64,000 nucleotides of DNA, from positions 1,097,188-1,161,187 of the forward strand of contig NZ_MJAH01000001.1 in NCBI RefSeq assembly GCF_001746295.1, in the 5' to 3' direction. The DNA comes from Streptomyces sp. LUP47B. GTDB lineage: Bacteria > Actinomycetota > Actinomycetes > Streptomycetales > Streptomycetaceae. Made by a program: the position numbers and the translations under genes. The stretch's first letter is position 1, and each line of letters starts with the position of its first letter. Under the pieces are notes generated by a model. That model saw nothing but the letters and a program-made list of their open reading frames with translations, ran no database searches and was not told where the DNA came from. Below are positions 50,272 to 59,140 of this stretch, piece after piece.

Positions 50272-51402
50272 ATGGAACGTCGTAAAGCGCTCGGACTGAT
50301 CGCCTCTACCGGCGCCGCCACCGCCGCCGCCTCCGTCGCGACCGTGCCCTCCTTCGGTGCGGAGACGAGCCGCGCCGCGGGCGCTACAGGACAGGGCGAG
50401 GCCACGGACAAGGGCGGCTACACCTTCGCGCTGGACAAGAACGTCGAGCGGTCCTCCGTGCGGTTCAAGAACCGCTACGGCATCGAGGTCGCTGCGGACC
50501 TCTACGTGCCGAAGAACGCCAGGGGCAAGCTGCCCGCCCTGGTGGTCAGCGGTCCGATCGGCGCGGTCAAGGAACAGTCCTCGGGGCTCTACGCCAACGA
50601 GTTCGCCCGTCGCGGCTACGTCGCCCTTGCCTTCGACCCCTCCTTTTCCGGGGAGAGCGGCGGCACGGTGCGCGACGTGGCCTCGCCGGACATCTACACC
50701 GAGGACTACAGCGCCGCCGTCGACTTCCTGGGCCTGCAGAAGATCGTCGAGCGCAAGCGGATCGGCGCGCAGGCCGTCTGCGGCTTGAGCGCCATGGCGC
50801 TCACCGCGGCGGCTGCAGACAGCCGTATCAAGGCGGTCGCCACGGCCTCGATGTACGACATGTCGCGCAGCATGTCCCGCGGCCACAAGGACTACTACAC
50901 ACGTGAGCAGCGCCAGAAGGTCGTGGACCACCTCAGCCGGCAGCGCTGGATCGACGCCAAGAACGGCACCTACGCGCGACTCTCACACGAGGTCCCCTTC
51001 GACGACAACGGCAACGTCGCCCCCACAAACCGCGTCCTTCCCGAGACCCTCCCGGCAAACGCCGACCCGATCACGGCGATCTTCTTCGACTACTACCGCA
51101 CCGAGCGCGGCTACCACCCGCGCTCGATCAACTCCACCACCGCATTCACCGGCACCACGCCGATGTCATTCTTCGCTTTCCAGCTGGCGACGAACATCGA
51201 CATGCTGGCACCCCGCAAGGCCCTCCTGGTGGCAGGCGCCGACGCGCACTCCCGTTACTACTCCGAGGACATCCAGGCCAAGGCACCCGACAGCATCGAC
51301 CTCGTAATCGTCCCAGGCGCGGACCACGTCGACCTGTACGACCGCAAAGACCTCATCCCCTTCGACAGGTTCGACGAGTTCTTCACCAAGAACCTCGCCT
51401 GA
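50272..51402 (+). CDS. Alpha/beta hydrolase with Tat-like N-terminus (YcjY-type)
   Basis: 376 aa. N-terminus MERRKALGLIASTGAATAAA resembles a twin-arginine leader (RRKALG), so export is likely. Core features: LPALVVSGPIGAVKEQSSGL, the nucleophile region GAQAVCGLSAMALTAAAADS, MYDMSRSMSRGHKDYYT and the terminal GADHVDLYDRKDLIPFDRFD with Asp/His. The CGLSAM elbow (rather than GxSxG) is normal for this subfamily. It shares its upstream block with the PaoABC-type operon, so both may be co-induced. A perfect terminator follows. Confidence 0.85.
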   Translation: MERRKALGLIASTGAATAAASVATVPSFGAETSRAAGATGQGEATDKGGYTFALDKNVERSSVRFKNRYGIEVAADLYVPKNARGKLPALVVSGPIGAVKEQSSGLYANEFARRGYVALAFDPSFSGESGGTVRDVASPDIYTEDYSAAVDFLGLQKIVERKRIGAQAVCGLSAMALTAAAADSRIKAVATASMYDMSRSMSRGHKDYYTREQRQKVVDHLSRQRWIDAKNGTYARLSHEVPFDDNGNVAPTNRVLPETLPANADPITAIFFDYYRTERGYHPRSINSTTAFTGTTPMSFFAFQLATNIDMLAPRKALLVAGADAHSRYYSEDIQAKAPDSIDLVIVPGADHVDLYDRKDLIPFDRFDEFFTKNLA

Positions 51403-51414
51403 CCGAAAGCGCCC

Positions 51415-51446
51415 CCGACAGGCCGGTACCACCACCGGCCTGTCGG
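51415..51446 (+). terminator. Perfect 13-bp stem-loop
   Basis: CCGACAGGCCGGT, loop ACCACC, ACCGGCCTGTCGG, 12 bp after the hydrolase stop. Confidence 0.8.
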
Positions 51447-51514
51447 ATGAGCCCCCACGGCGGAAGCGGCCCCTCGGAAACGGATACAGGGCCCCTGCCC
51501 ATCGACCGGCCCGG

Positions 51515-52264
51515 GTGGAAGCGGTCGCGGGATCCCTCTCGGCGGTCCGGGCCTTGGCACCCCAGATCGTGGCGGGCGGCGGGGGCGCGATCCTGAACAT
51601 CCTGTCCGGCCTGTCATGGGTCAGCTTCCCGGAGGCCGGCGCCTACTGCGCCGCCAAGTCCGCACAGTGGGTGCTCTCCGGAAGCGTCGTGATGTTCGCC
51701 TCGAACCCGCTGCCGGCCCTGGCAGCGACGGCCATCTCGATCATCTGGCTCATCATCCATACGCGCCGCCGCCCCGACGGCTATGTGCCGATGACGACAA
51801 TCCGGTCCACGCGGTTCCAGACCGCCACCTGCCTGACACTCGCTCTCTCCGCGGGGTACTTCACCCTGCTGTTCGTCATCCCGCAGCTGCTCATCACCCG
51901 CGCCCACTGGACCAAAGACGCCGCCGCCACCGGACAGCTCATCGCGATGGTCCTGGCCTCGCTCACCACCCTCGGATTCACCTCCATCGCCGCCCACCTC
52001 TCCCGCACGAACGTACGGATCGCCCTCGTCGCAGCCGGGACCGTTGCCGTACTCGCCGCGGTCCTCGCGAGCGTGCCGGTCCTCCTGCTGGCCGGGATCT
52101 TCCTGGCGCTGTTAGCCACGACGTCGGCCCACGCCACTCAGGTCATCGCGGCCACGGCCTCCGTGCCCGAACAGGACAAGCCGACAGCGATCGGGCTGTT
52201 CACCCTGCTCTACCTCCTCGGCGGCGCGATCGGCCCCGCGCTCGCCTCCGCACTGGTGCTCTGA
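51515..52264 (+). pseudogene. Chimera of an SDR internal fragment and an MFS 3' half
   Basis: Reads in one open frame: SDR residues (PQIVAGGGGAILNILSGLSW, VSFPEAGAYCAAKSAQW) joined without a break to VLSGSVVMFASNPLPALAAT and the rest of the MFS C-terminal half to its normal stop. The SDR part (51534-51670) matches the gene at 52.5 kb. The MFS part (51671-52296) matches 48246-48871 with no indels and continues 32 bp past the stop. There is no ribosome site or complete domain. It may be translated, but neither activity can be present. Confidence 0.85.
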
Positions 52265-52304
52265 CACGAACCGCAACCGACACTGCGCGTCACGGGAGCT
52301 CGGT

Positions 52305-52385
52305 GACTCGCGCGGTGTTACGAGCGGTTCCGATCACCTCGAAGCCCGACACGACGAGGGCGCGGGCCGCCTCCTTCGTCTTGCG
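52305..52385 (-). pseudogene. Fragment of an SDR 5' coding region
   Basis: About 73 bp match 32620-32692, encoding LAFAAAGFEVIGTARNTARV of the SDR at 31.9 kb; on the minus strand the translation here includes ARALVVSGFEVIGTARNTAR. It abuts the end of the MFS duplicate on one side and the promoter element of the next SDR on the other. Confidence 0.75.
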
Positions 52386-52402
52386 GTCACCGGGTCTATA
52401 GC

Positions 52403-52422
52403 ATTATGTTCGTAATTTAATT
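52403..52422 (+). promoter_or_regulatory. Conserved A/T-rich upstream element, copy 2
   Basis: ATTATGTTCGTAATTTAATT, 18 of 20 bases identical to 18457-18476 in front of the paralogous SDR, though here 74 bp from the start instead of 22. Confidence 0.55.
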
Positions 52423-52496
52423 GCTCGAGGGAGCCCATCAGCAGGCGCAGCCGATGCGCCGCCACAGCGCCCTTCCCACATCGCGAGGAGCTTTTC

Positions 52497-53195
52497 ATGG
52501 ACCTCTCCACCAGCACCGCCCTCGTCACCGGAGCCAACCGGGGCCTGGGCCGGGCCCTCGCCACCGAGTTGCTCAGCCGCGGCGCCACGGTCTACGCCGG
52601 CGCCCGCAACCCCGCCCAAGTCGACCTGCCCGGCGCCAAGCCGATCGCGATCGACATCACCGACCCCGCCTCCGTCGCGGCCGCCGCCCAGGCCACCGGC
52701 GACGTGACCGTCCTGATCAACAACGCAGGGTCCTCCACCGGGGCCGATCTACTGGCCGCCGGCCTGAACGACATCCACCTGGAGATGGACACCCACTACT
52801 TCGGCACCCTCTCGGTGGTCCGGGCCTTCGCACCCCAGATCGCAGCGGGCGGCGGTGGCGCGATCCTGAACATCCTGTCCGGCCTGTCCTGGTTCAGCTT
52901 CCCGGAGGCCGGCGCCTACTGCGCCGCCAAGTCCGCGCAATGGTCACTCACCAACACCCTGCGCCTCCAACTCGCCGACCAGGGCATCCGCGTCGCCGGC
53001 CTGCACGTCGGCTACATGGACACCGACATGGCCCGGGCCGTCGACGCGCCCAAGTCCGACCCCGCCGACATCGCCCGCATCGCCATCGACGGCATCGCCG
53101 CCGGCGCCTACGAGATCCTCGCGGACGACGCCGCCCACCAGGCACAGGCCGCACTGTCGGGGGGCGTCTCGACGCTCTACCCCCAGCTTCCCTGA
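52497..53195 (+). CDS. SDR-family oxidoreductase, paralogue of the gene at 18.5 kb
   Basis: 232 aa. TGANRGLGRALATELLSRGA, INNAGSSTGADLLAAGL, LNILSGLSWFSFPEAGAYCA and YCAAK. Same length and nearly the same sequence as 18499-19197; GAGGAG is placed well before the ATG. A partial third copy is fused into the chimera just upstream. Beyond the stop the two paralogues diverge: here a 265-bp empty gap, there an MFS remnant. Substrate unknown. Confidence 0.9.
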   Translation: MDLSTSTALVTGANRGLGRALATELLSRGATVYAGARNPAQVDLPGAKPIAIDITDPASVAAAAQATGDVTVLINNAGSSTGADLLAAGLNDIHLEMDTHYFGTLSVVRAFAPQIAAGGGGAILNILSGLSWFSFPEAGAYCAAKSAQWSLTNTLRLQLADQGIRVAGLHVGYMDTDMARAVDAPKSDPADIARIAIDGIAAGAYEILADDAAHQAQAALSGGVSTLYPQLP

Positions 53196-53460
53196 AAACC
53201 AGCGGCCGGGTATCCACCCAGTCCACTGAGCACCAGAACCAACGGCACAGACCGAGGGCGTGCACTCAAAGCAGGCCGGGCTCACGGGTGGCGTGGTGAC
53301 ACCGCCACCAAATTTCCCCACCGTCCGCTTCGCTGTCCTGCCCACGCTCCCCAGCGACGCCTCGCCCCCTGGCAACCCTCGCCATCGCGGCCCCTCTCCT
53401 GAAACACCACACCAATGAGACACCGCACCAAGTAGTCCATCACATAAGGGAGTCACCGAA

Positions 53461-54219
53461 ATGAACCGCTTCACCGGCAAGACCGTCCTCGTCACCGGCG
53501 CAGGCTCCGGCCTCGGCCGCGCGATCGCGCTCGCCTTCGCCGCCGAGGGCGCATCCGTGGTCGCCGCGGGACGCACCGCGGCGTCCCTGGAGGAGACGGT
53601 CGGTCTCATCGAGGCCGCGCACGGCACGGCCGCCGCCGTCACCGCCGATGTCACCGACTCCGGCCAGCTCCAGAACCTCGTACGCGAGAGCGTCACCCGC
53701 TTCGGTGGACTGGACATCGCGGTCAACAACGCCGGGATACTCCGCGGCACCGGACCCGTCGGCGAGGTGAGCGAGGAGGACTGGGAGGCGGTGCTGCGGA
53801 CCAATGTCACCGGCGTCTGGCTGGCCATGAAGCACGAGATCGCCCACATGAAGGAGAACGGCGGCGGCGCCATCGTCAACATCTCCTCGATCCTGGGCGC
53901 CCACCTGCGGATCCCGAACGGCGCCGCGTACATCACCTCCAAGGCAGCGGTCTCCGCGCTGACCCGCGCCGCCGCTCTCGACCACATCCACCAGGGCATC
54001 CGCATCAACGCGGTCAGCCCCGGCGCCTCCGCCGCTCCCATGTCGCTGCTGCCCGGCGAGAGCGAGGCCGACCGTGCCGAGCGGGTTAAGACAGGCAACC
54101 CGCTCGGCCGGGTCGCGGAGGCCGAAGAAGTGGCGGCCGCGGTGCTCTACCTCGCCTCGCCTGTGGCCGGCGCGGTAGTAGGCGCCGACCTGGTCATCGA
54201 CAGCGGATCCTCGGCCTGA
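53461..54219 (+). CDS. SDR-family oxidoreductase, FabG/glucose-dehydrogenase-like
   Basis: 252 aa. TGAGSGLGRAIALAFAAEGA, NNAGILRGTGPVG, NISSILGAHLRIPNGAAYIT then SKAAV, and the C-terminal GAVVGADLVIDSGSSA in the place of the GxxxxVDGG end. AAGGGAG precedes the ATG. Classical tetrameric SDR with all catalytic residues; substrate not determinable. The neighbours are SDR remnants on both sides. Confidence 0.92.
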   Translation: MNRFTGKTVLVTGAGSGLGRAIALAFAAEGASVVAAGRTAASLEETVGLIEAAHGTAAAVTADVTDSGQLQNLVRESVTRFGGLDIAVNNAGILRGTGPVGEVSEEDWEAVLRTNVTGVWLAMKHEIAHMKENGGGAIVNISSILGAHLRIPNGAAYITSKAAVSALTRAAALDHIHQGIRINAVSPGASAAPMSLLPGESEADRAERVKTGNPLGRVAEAEEVAAAVLYLASPVAGAVVGADLVIDSGSSA

Positions 54220-54343
54220 CGACTCGTAGGCGTCGTCTGCGGCCCCCAGCCCTGGCAAAACCCCGCCACGACGGGCTGAACGCGAGCCACATCCCGACCA
54301 GAGCGGAGCCACACCGCGGCGCCGCCGACACCAACAGCGGCCT

Positions 54344-54616
54344 CTGGTCCTCATCGACGTCGACGAACCCGGCCTGGCCGACACCGCCACACGGCCGTTC
54401 GACACCGGAGCCGAGACCACCGTCTTCCGCGCCGATCTGAGGAACGCCCGCTCTCTGGGTGACGTGGCCCGGCAGATCGCGCTGGCGGTCGGCCTTCCGG
54501 CAGTGCTTGCCAGCGTCGCGGGCATCGGCCTCGCCGCCGACGTGCTGGAGACCAGCGACGAGACGGGGGACCGGATCATCGGCGTCAACCAGCGAACTAT
54601 CCATGGTGGCCGCTGA
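54344..54616 (+). pseudogene. SDR remnant (N-terminal to middle part, internal deletions)
   Basis: LVLIDVDEPGLADTATRPFD, TGAETTVFRADLRNARSLGD, VARQIALAVGLPAVLASVAG, IGLAADVLETSDETGDRIIG then VNQRTIHGGR-stop. IDVDE, FRADLRN and the DVLETSDETxDRIIGVN segment are SDR landmarks; the glycine-rich loop, catalytic Ser and YxxxK are missing. It explains most of the 414-bp gap before the flavoprotein. Confidence 0.65.
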
Positions 54617-54633
54617 GTTGGCATGAGCCGGAA

Positions 54634-55905
54634 CTACATCGTGAGTCGCTCGTGGTGGGTGCGACCTCTTGATACCCCGATGCGGCGCAGCGTGCGCTGG
54701 GTGGCCAGCACGGCCGGGTTGGGCCCCACGACGAAGAACGCCCCACGCGCGACCTCCTCCTCGGACAGGGCATGGGCCAGATCGTCTCGGGTGAACCGCC
54801 CGGTCCGGACAGTGACGGTGAGGCGACCGCCGCTGAGGTTTTCGTACTCCTTCAGAAGGGTGCCGTAGTAGGCGTCCTCGGGACGGCGGACCGACCAGAG
54901 CAGGTGGATGCGCCGATCCCCGCAATGGGCTGAGATCAGACCTACCAGCGGTGCGACACCTGCGCCCATGCCCACGAGCACGAGCGGTGCACCGGCAGGG
55001 TGTTGCCGGACAGTCTGGTCGAACTGTCCGAACGGCCCTTCCAGGCGTACTCGTGTTCCGGGCGCGACGCCGCCGGCCTTGCGGGTGTAGTCGCCGGTCT
55101 GCCGGATCGTGAACGTCAGGGTGTCGTGACGGTCGTCGGTCGCGGAGAAGGGGTGCCATTCCCGGCCGATGCCCGGGTCCTCGAACCGGAGGAAGTAGAA
55201 GTCGCCGGGCCGTGACGTCGTCGACGTACGGTCGAGTGTGACCGCCAGCCTTCGGGTCGCCCGGTTCAGTGCGACGTTGTCCTGCACTCTTCCCGTGAGG
55301 TAGCTGTCTGGTGCGATCCACTTCTTCCAGACGTAGATACCGAGCACCGCCACCGTGTAGAGGTCGAAGAGGACCATGAACGCGAAGTGCTGGGCCACCC
55401 GGTCGATCAGGTGGACGTGCAGCCAGATCAGGAGGACGGCGGCCAGGTTGAGCCGATGTATCCAGACCGAGATCTGGTGCCGGAAGACAAGTTCGAGCCG
55501 GCTCTTCACCTTCAGCAGGAGAGGCGACCTGTCGGTCAGCCATCCGCTCATGAACAGGAGCGAATAGCACAGCACCGCGAACGCCGCCCAGAACGCCCAG
55601 TCACCGAGGTCCCTGGCCCAGGTGCTCGGGGCGAAAGTGTTTTCGCGGTGCAGATATGCCGGGATGAGGGCGAGGATGCCGAGCACACCGTGCAGCGCGT
55701 AGATGTGCCGCAGCCCTACGGCCCGGTCCAGCCAGGACGGGCGCACACTGAGCAGGATCGCCAGCAGCCACCAGCAGTACGCGACCAGCCCCAGGGATAT
55801 GTAGAGCCGCATGCTCGTCACGTCCGTGAGCTGGGCGTTCAGCGTGAGCACGAGGGGCAGCGGGAACACCGCGGCAAGGCCCCACAGCAGTAGCGTCCTG
55901 GCCAT
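54634..55905 (-). CDS. Ferric-reductase-type membrane flavoprotein (haem b TM domain + FAD/NAD domain)
   Basis: 423 aa. About six TM helices (1-215) include SLGLVAYCWWLLAILLSV, HIYALHGVLGILALIPAYLH and HRLNLAAVLLIWLHVHLIDR, with paired His suitable for two b haems. The FAD domain has EWHPFSATDD (HPFS motif) and GTRVRLEGPFGQF, the NAD domain GMGAGVAPLVGLISAHCG and the C-terminal GVSRGRTHHERL. It should move electrons from cytosolic NAD(P)H across the membrane. Its ATG overlaps the flavodoxin stop by one base. A degraded copy lies at 61.0-61.3 kb. Confidence 0.9.
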   Translation of the reverse strand: MARTLLLWGLAAVFPLPLVLTLNAQLTDVTSMRLYISLGLVAYCWWLLAILLSVRPSWLDRAVGLRHIYALHGVLGILALIPAYLHRENTFAPSTWARDLGDWAFWAAFAVLCYSLLFMSGWLTDRSPLLLKVKSRLELVFRHQISVWIHRLNLAAVLLIWLHVHLIDRVAQHFAFMVLFDLYTVAVLGIYVWKKWIAPDSYLTGRVQDNVALNRATRRLAVTLDRTSTTSRPGDFYFLRFEDPGIGREWHPFSATDDRHDTLTFTIRQTGDYTRKAGGVAPGTRVRLEGPFGQFDQTVRQHPAGAPLVLVGMGAGVAPLVGLISAHCGDRRIHLLWSVRRPEDAYYGTLLKEYENLSGGRLTVTVRTGRFTRDDLAHALSEEEVARGAFFVVGPNPAVLATQRTLRRIGVSRGRTHHERLTM

Positions 55906-56585
55906 CAGAACCCCAGTCCTTCCAGCCAGGAGTTGACCTGGGTCCGGGTGCCGTCAGGATCGCGGTAGACCTGCTGGCCCTGCCGGGCGTAGCCGTCCAG
56001 GACGTCTGCCTGGGGGTAGTAGCGCTCGAGGATTTCAAGTGAGTTGCCGAACTGCGAGCCTTCGTGGGTGACGAAGGGGACGATCCTGGCGCCGTTCAGA
56101 TCGTGATCCCGCATGAAGGTCTGCATCGCCATCGGCTGTTCGCCCCACCAGACCGGGAAGCCGAGGAAGACTGTGCCGTATTGGTCGGTGTCGGGTGTGC
56201 CGGGCTTGATGGGACGGTAGAGGCGCTCACTCGCCTCGCGTTGCGCCATCCTGTCGGTCTCGTCGTAGTCGGCCGGGTACGGCTCGGCCGGGACGACCTC
56301 GTATCTGTCGCCGCCGACCCGGTCGTGGATGAATCCGGCGACCTGGGCGGTGTTGCCGACTTCGAGGTTGAGGTCGGGGAAGTTCCTGCCGGTCTTGGAG
56401 TAGAAGACGACCAGGGTCTTGTTTCCCCGCCTTGGTGGTGTGCCCCCGGCGTTGACGGGAGAGATGCCCGGCCAGCCGGGGCCGGACGCGTTCTGCCAGT
56501 TCACGGCCAGGAGCCCCGCTGCGGCAGCGGAGCCGGCGGTGATCAGGCCCAGCAGTTTGCGGCGGCTGACGCCGTGCGGATTCAT
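55905..56585 (-). CDS. Tat-exported flavodoxin-like protein
   Basis: 226 aa. The N-terminus MNPHGVSRRKLLGLITAGSA is a clear twin-arginine signal (SRRKLLG, then AAAAGLLAV). The flavodoxin-like domain follows: KTLVVFYSKTGRNFPDLNLE (FMN phosphate loop in altered form), YPADYDETDRMAQREASERL, DTDQYGTVFLGFPVWWGEQP and PFVTHEGSQFGNSLEIL. ATG at 56585 puts the RR motif at the usual place. It is the upstream partner of the membrane flavoprotein, with one-base stop/start overlap, so a pair acting together at the outer membrane face is likely. An exported flavodoxin is uncommon. Confidence 0.88.
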   Translation of the reverse strand: MNPHGVSRRKLLGLITAGSAAAAGLLAVNWQNASGPGWPGISPVNAGGTPPRRGNKTLVVFYSKTGRNFPDLNLEVGNTAQVAGFIHDRVGGDRYEVVPAEPYPADYDETDRMAQREASERLYRPIKPGTPDTDQYGTVFLGFPVWWGEQPMAMQTFMRDHDLNGARIVPFVTHEGSQFGNSLEILERYYPQADVLDGYARQGQQVYRDPDGTRTQVNSWLEGLGF

Positions 56586-56599
56586 GGCCGACCCCCTCG

Positions 56600-56760
56600 A
56601 CGACACCGACGTACTGGGTCCCATGGGGTGGGGCCGTCGATCACCTCAACGCCGCGGTTGGGCCAGAGGTTCGAGCCGCAGACGCAGGCGACGGTGGCCG
56701 GCGCGATGGGACGAGCTTCGCGGCACCAACGGTTCTGCGCCTCCGCGATGTTCAGCATGG
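56600..56760 (-). pseudogene. Chimeric remnant: xdhC start joined to an alcohol-dehydrogenase internal piece
   Basis: The minus strand starts MLNIAEAQNRWCREARPIAP ATV as in the intact XdhC (MLNIADVLHRWCRTARPFAL), then reads CVCGSNLWPNRGVEVIDG, which is the metal-ligand segment of the intact ADH (CICGSDLWPYRGIEPADH). The nucleotide match continues through ACGTCGG-GTCGTCGAGG-GGTCGG. The intact genes lie at 61.3 and 62.7 kb. Confidence 0.8.
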
Positions 56761-56893
56761 GTGGATTTCTCCGTGTGGGTCGAGGGGATCGGAGCGACAG
56801 GCGGGCCGCCGCCGCGCCCGACGAGGCGGGTACGCGACGGCAGCCCTCGAGGAAGTCCGACAGCCGGACGGGGGACCGCTGCCGGACGAGCAT

Positions 56894-56941
56894 GGAGCGC
56901 CCCGGGCGACCGGGCCGCTCCTCAGTGGCCCGGGGCGCTCC
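56894..56941 (-). terminator. 13-bp perfect hairpin after the aldehyde oxidoreductase operon
   Basis: GGAGCGCCCCGGG (56894-56906) pairs with CCCGGGGCGCTCC (56929-56941), starting 3 bp after the stop codon of the molybdenum subunit. Confidence 0.8.
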
Positions 56942-56944
56942 GGT

Positions 56945-59140
56945 TCAGAGCAACGCCTCGGCGGTGATGGGCAGTTCGCGGATTCGTCGGCCGGTGGCGT
57001 TGAAGACGGCGTTGGCGATGGCGGACGCTACCCCGACCTGGACGATCTCTCCGACTCCCTTGACGCCGAGCGGGTCGGCCTGCATGTCCTCGCCCTCCAG
57101 GTAGATCGCTTTGATCTCGGGGATGTCGGCGTTGACCGGGAGCAGGTAGCCGGCAAGGTCGGCGTTGACGATCCGGCCGTCACGGTGGTCGGTGACCGTG
57201 TGCTCAAGGAGCGCCTGGCCGATGCCGCCGACCATGCCGCCCAGGGCCTGGCTGTCGGCGAGCTTGGGGCTGACGATGCGGCCGCAGTCGTACACGCCGA
57301 GCATCCGCCGCACCCGCACCAGGCCCAGCGCCGCGTCCACACCGACCTCGGTGAAGACCGCGCCGTAGGAGTAGTAAGAGTGCCGCTCGGGATCCTGTGG
57401 CCCGGACCACGAGCCGTCGGCTTCGAGGTGGGTGAGGTTGTTGCGGATCAACAGCCGCTGGTAGGTCTCGCCACGGGCCGGGTTGCCCTCCATGTGCAGG
57501 CGCCCGCTGCGCACGACGATGTCCTCGGCCTCGGCGCCGTACAGGGGTGATGCCTCGTCCTCGACGGCCAGTTCGATCGCTTGTCGGCGGATCTTGTTGC
57601 AGGCGTCGAGGTTGGCGGAGCCGACGCACATCATGGTCATGGAGCCGCCGTGCGGCGGGGTCTGCGGATACAGGGAGTCGCCGAGCCGGAAGGTCACCGC
57701 GCGCATGGTCAGCCCGAGGGCGTCGGCGGCAACCTGGGTCTGGGAGGTGTAGGTGCCCGGGCCCATGTCGCTGGCGGCGGCCTCGACCACCGCCGTGCCG
57801 TCCGCGTTCAGGCGGGCCCGTGCGTGCGCCTCCATGTTGTTGGGGTCGTACACGGCCGCGGCCATGCCCAGACCGATCAGCCAGTCGCCGTCACGCCTCG
57901 CGCGGGGTTTCGGGTTGTGCCGGTGCCAGCCGAACTCCCGGGCGCCGACGGTGTAGCACTCGCGCAGCCGGCGGGTGGACCAGGGCAGGTTGTTCGACTC
58001 GTCCTCGGCCGGTTCGTTGCGCAGGCGCAGTTCGATCGGGTCGATGCGGAGGCGGTGCGCGAGTTCGTCCATGGCCGACTCGATGGCGAAGGAGGCGTTC
58101 GCAAAGCCCGGACCGCGCATCCAGATCGGGCTGTTCACATCCAGGGGCACCTTGCGGTACGCCTGGCTGACGTTCGGTGTGCTGTAGAACATCTGCCCGG
58201 CGAGCATGATGGCCTCTTCGAACGTCTCGTACGACGAGGTCTCCGCGTCTATCTCGTGGACCGTGGCCTTCAGACGGCCCCGCCGGTCGCTGCCCAGGCT
58301 CAGCCGGTACTCGTAGGAGGGCCTGAAGCCGGTGCCGAAGTACATCTGTTTGCGGGTCAGGACCACCTTGACCGGACGTTTCATCTCGCGGGCGGCCAGC
58401 GCGGCGACGACCGTGTGCGGCCAGCAGCGCAGTCCGCTGCCGAAGGCGCCACCGACGAAGGGGTTGATGACCCGCACGGAGTCCAGCGGCACATCTAACA
58501 CCGTGGAGAGTTCCGTCTGGGTGCCCACCACCCACTGGGTCTTGTCCCATACGGTGAGCTTGTTCCCGTCCCAGCGGGCGATGGTGGCGTGCGTCTCCAT
58601 CGGGTTGTGGTGATTGCGCGCCATCCGGTACGTCAGGTCCATCCGTACCACCGCCTCGCGCAGGCCGGCCTCGGCGTCACCGCGCGCGTACTCGGTCGGC
58701 TCGCCCGCCTTGGCCTCGGTCAGGTCGGTCGAGGGCTGCTCGGCTGCATAGCGGACCTTCACCAGGCTCGCGCCGTGCTGCGCGGCCTCCAGCGTGGTGG
58801 CCACCACGACCGCGACCGGCTGGCCATGGAAGAGGACCTTGTCGTCCTGGAAGACCCGCAGCCGGCGGCCGGGAAGGTTGTTCGAACCGGGATTGTCGCG
58901 GTACGGCAGCTTCGGCGCGTTGCCGTGGTGGATCACGCTCAGCACGCCCGGATGGGCTTCGGCATCACGCGTGTCGACGCCGGTGATACGGCCGCGTCCG
59001 ATGCTCGCGTCGACGATGACCGCGTGCACCACCCCGTCGACGTCGAACTCGGCGGCGTACCGCGCCTTGCCGGTGACCTTCAGCCGCCCGTCCACACGGG
59101 ACAGCGGCGCACCCACGGCTGCCTGCGGCTGAGGGCTCAC
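56945..59140 (-). CDS. paoC: Aldehyde oxidoreductase, molybdenum-binding subunit (PaoC/xanthine-dehydrogenase family)
   Basis: 731 aa. Opens with AVGAPLSRVDGRLKVTGKAR, the usual start of PaoC-type subunits. Moco contacts include GGAFGSGLRCWPHTVVAALA, MRGPGFANASFAIESAMDEL and HGGSMTMMCVGSANLD; the catalytic Glu is in GVKGVGEIVQVGVASAIANA near the end. The start is GTG at 59140, fixed by the four-base GTGA overlap with the FAD-subunit stop. Third gene of the operon. It oxidises aldehydes to acids, with the hydroxyl from water. Family substrates are broad aromatic and aliphatic aldehydes. Confidence 0.93.
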   Translation of the reverse strand: MSPQPQAAVGAPLSRVDGRLKVTGKARYAAEFDVDGVVHAVIVDASIGRGRITGVDTRDAEAHPGVLSVIHHGNAPKLPYRDNPGSNNLPGRRLRVFQDDKVLFHGQPVAVVVATTLEAAQHGASLVKVRYAAEQPSTDLTEAKAGEPTEYARGDAEAGLREAVVRMDLTYRMARNHHNPMETHATIARWDGNKLTVWDKTQWVVGTQTELSTVLDVPLDSVRVINPFVGGAFGSGLRCWPHTVVAALAAREMKRPVKVVLTRKQMYFGTGFRPSYEYRLSLGSDRRGRLKATVHEIDAETSSYETFEEAIMLAGQMFYSTPNVSQAYRKVPLDVNSPIWMRGPGFANASFAIESAMDELAHRLRIDPIELRLRNEPAEDESNNLPWSTRRLRECYTVGAREFGWHRHNPKPRARRDGDWLIGLGMAAAVYDPNNMEAHARARLNADGTAVVEAAASDMGPGTYTSQTQVAADALGLTMRAVTFRLGDSLYPQTPPHGGSMTMMCVGSANLDACNKIRRQAIELAVEDEASPLYGAEAEDIVVRSGRLHMEGNPARGETYQRLLIRNNLTHLEADGSWSGPQDPERHSYYSYGAVFTEVGVDAALGLVRVRRMLGVYDCGRIVSPKLADSQALGGMVGGIGQALLEHTVTDHRDGRIVNADLAGYLLPVNADIPEIKAIYLEGEDMQADPLGVKGVGEIVQVGVASAIANAVFNATGRRIRELPITAEALL

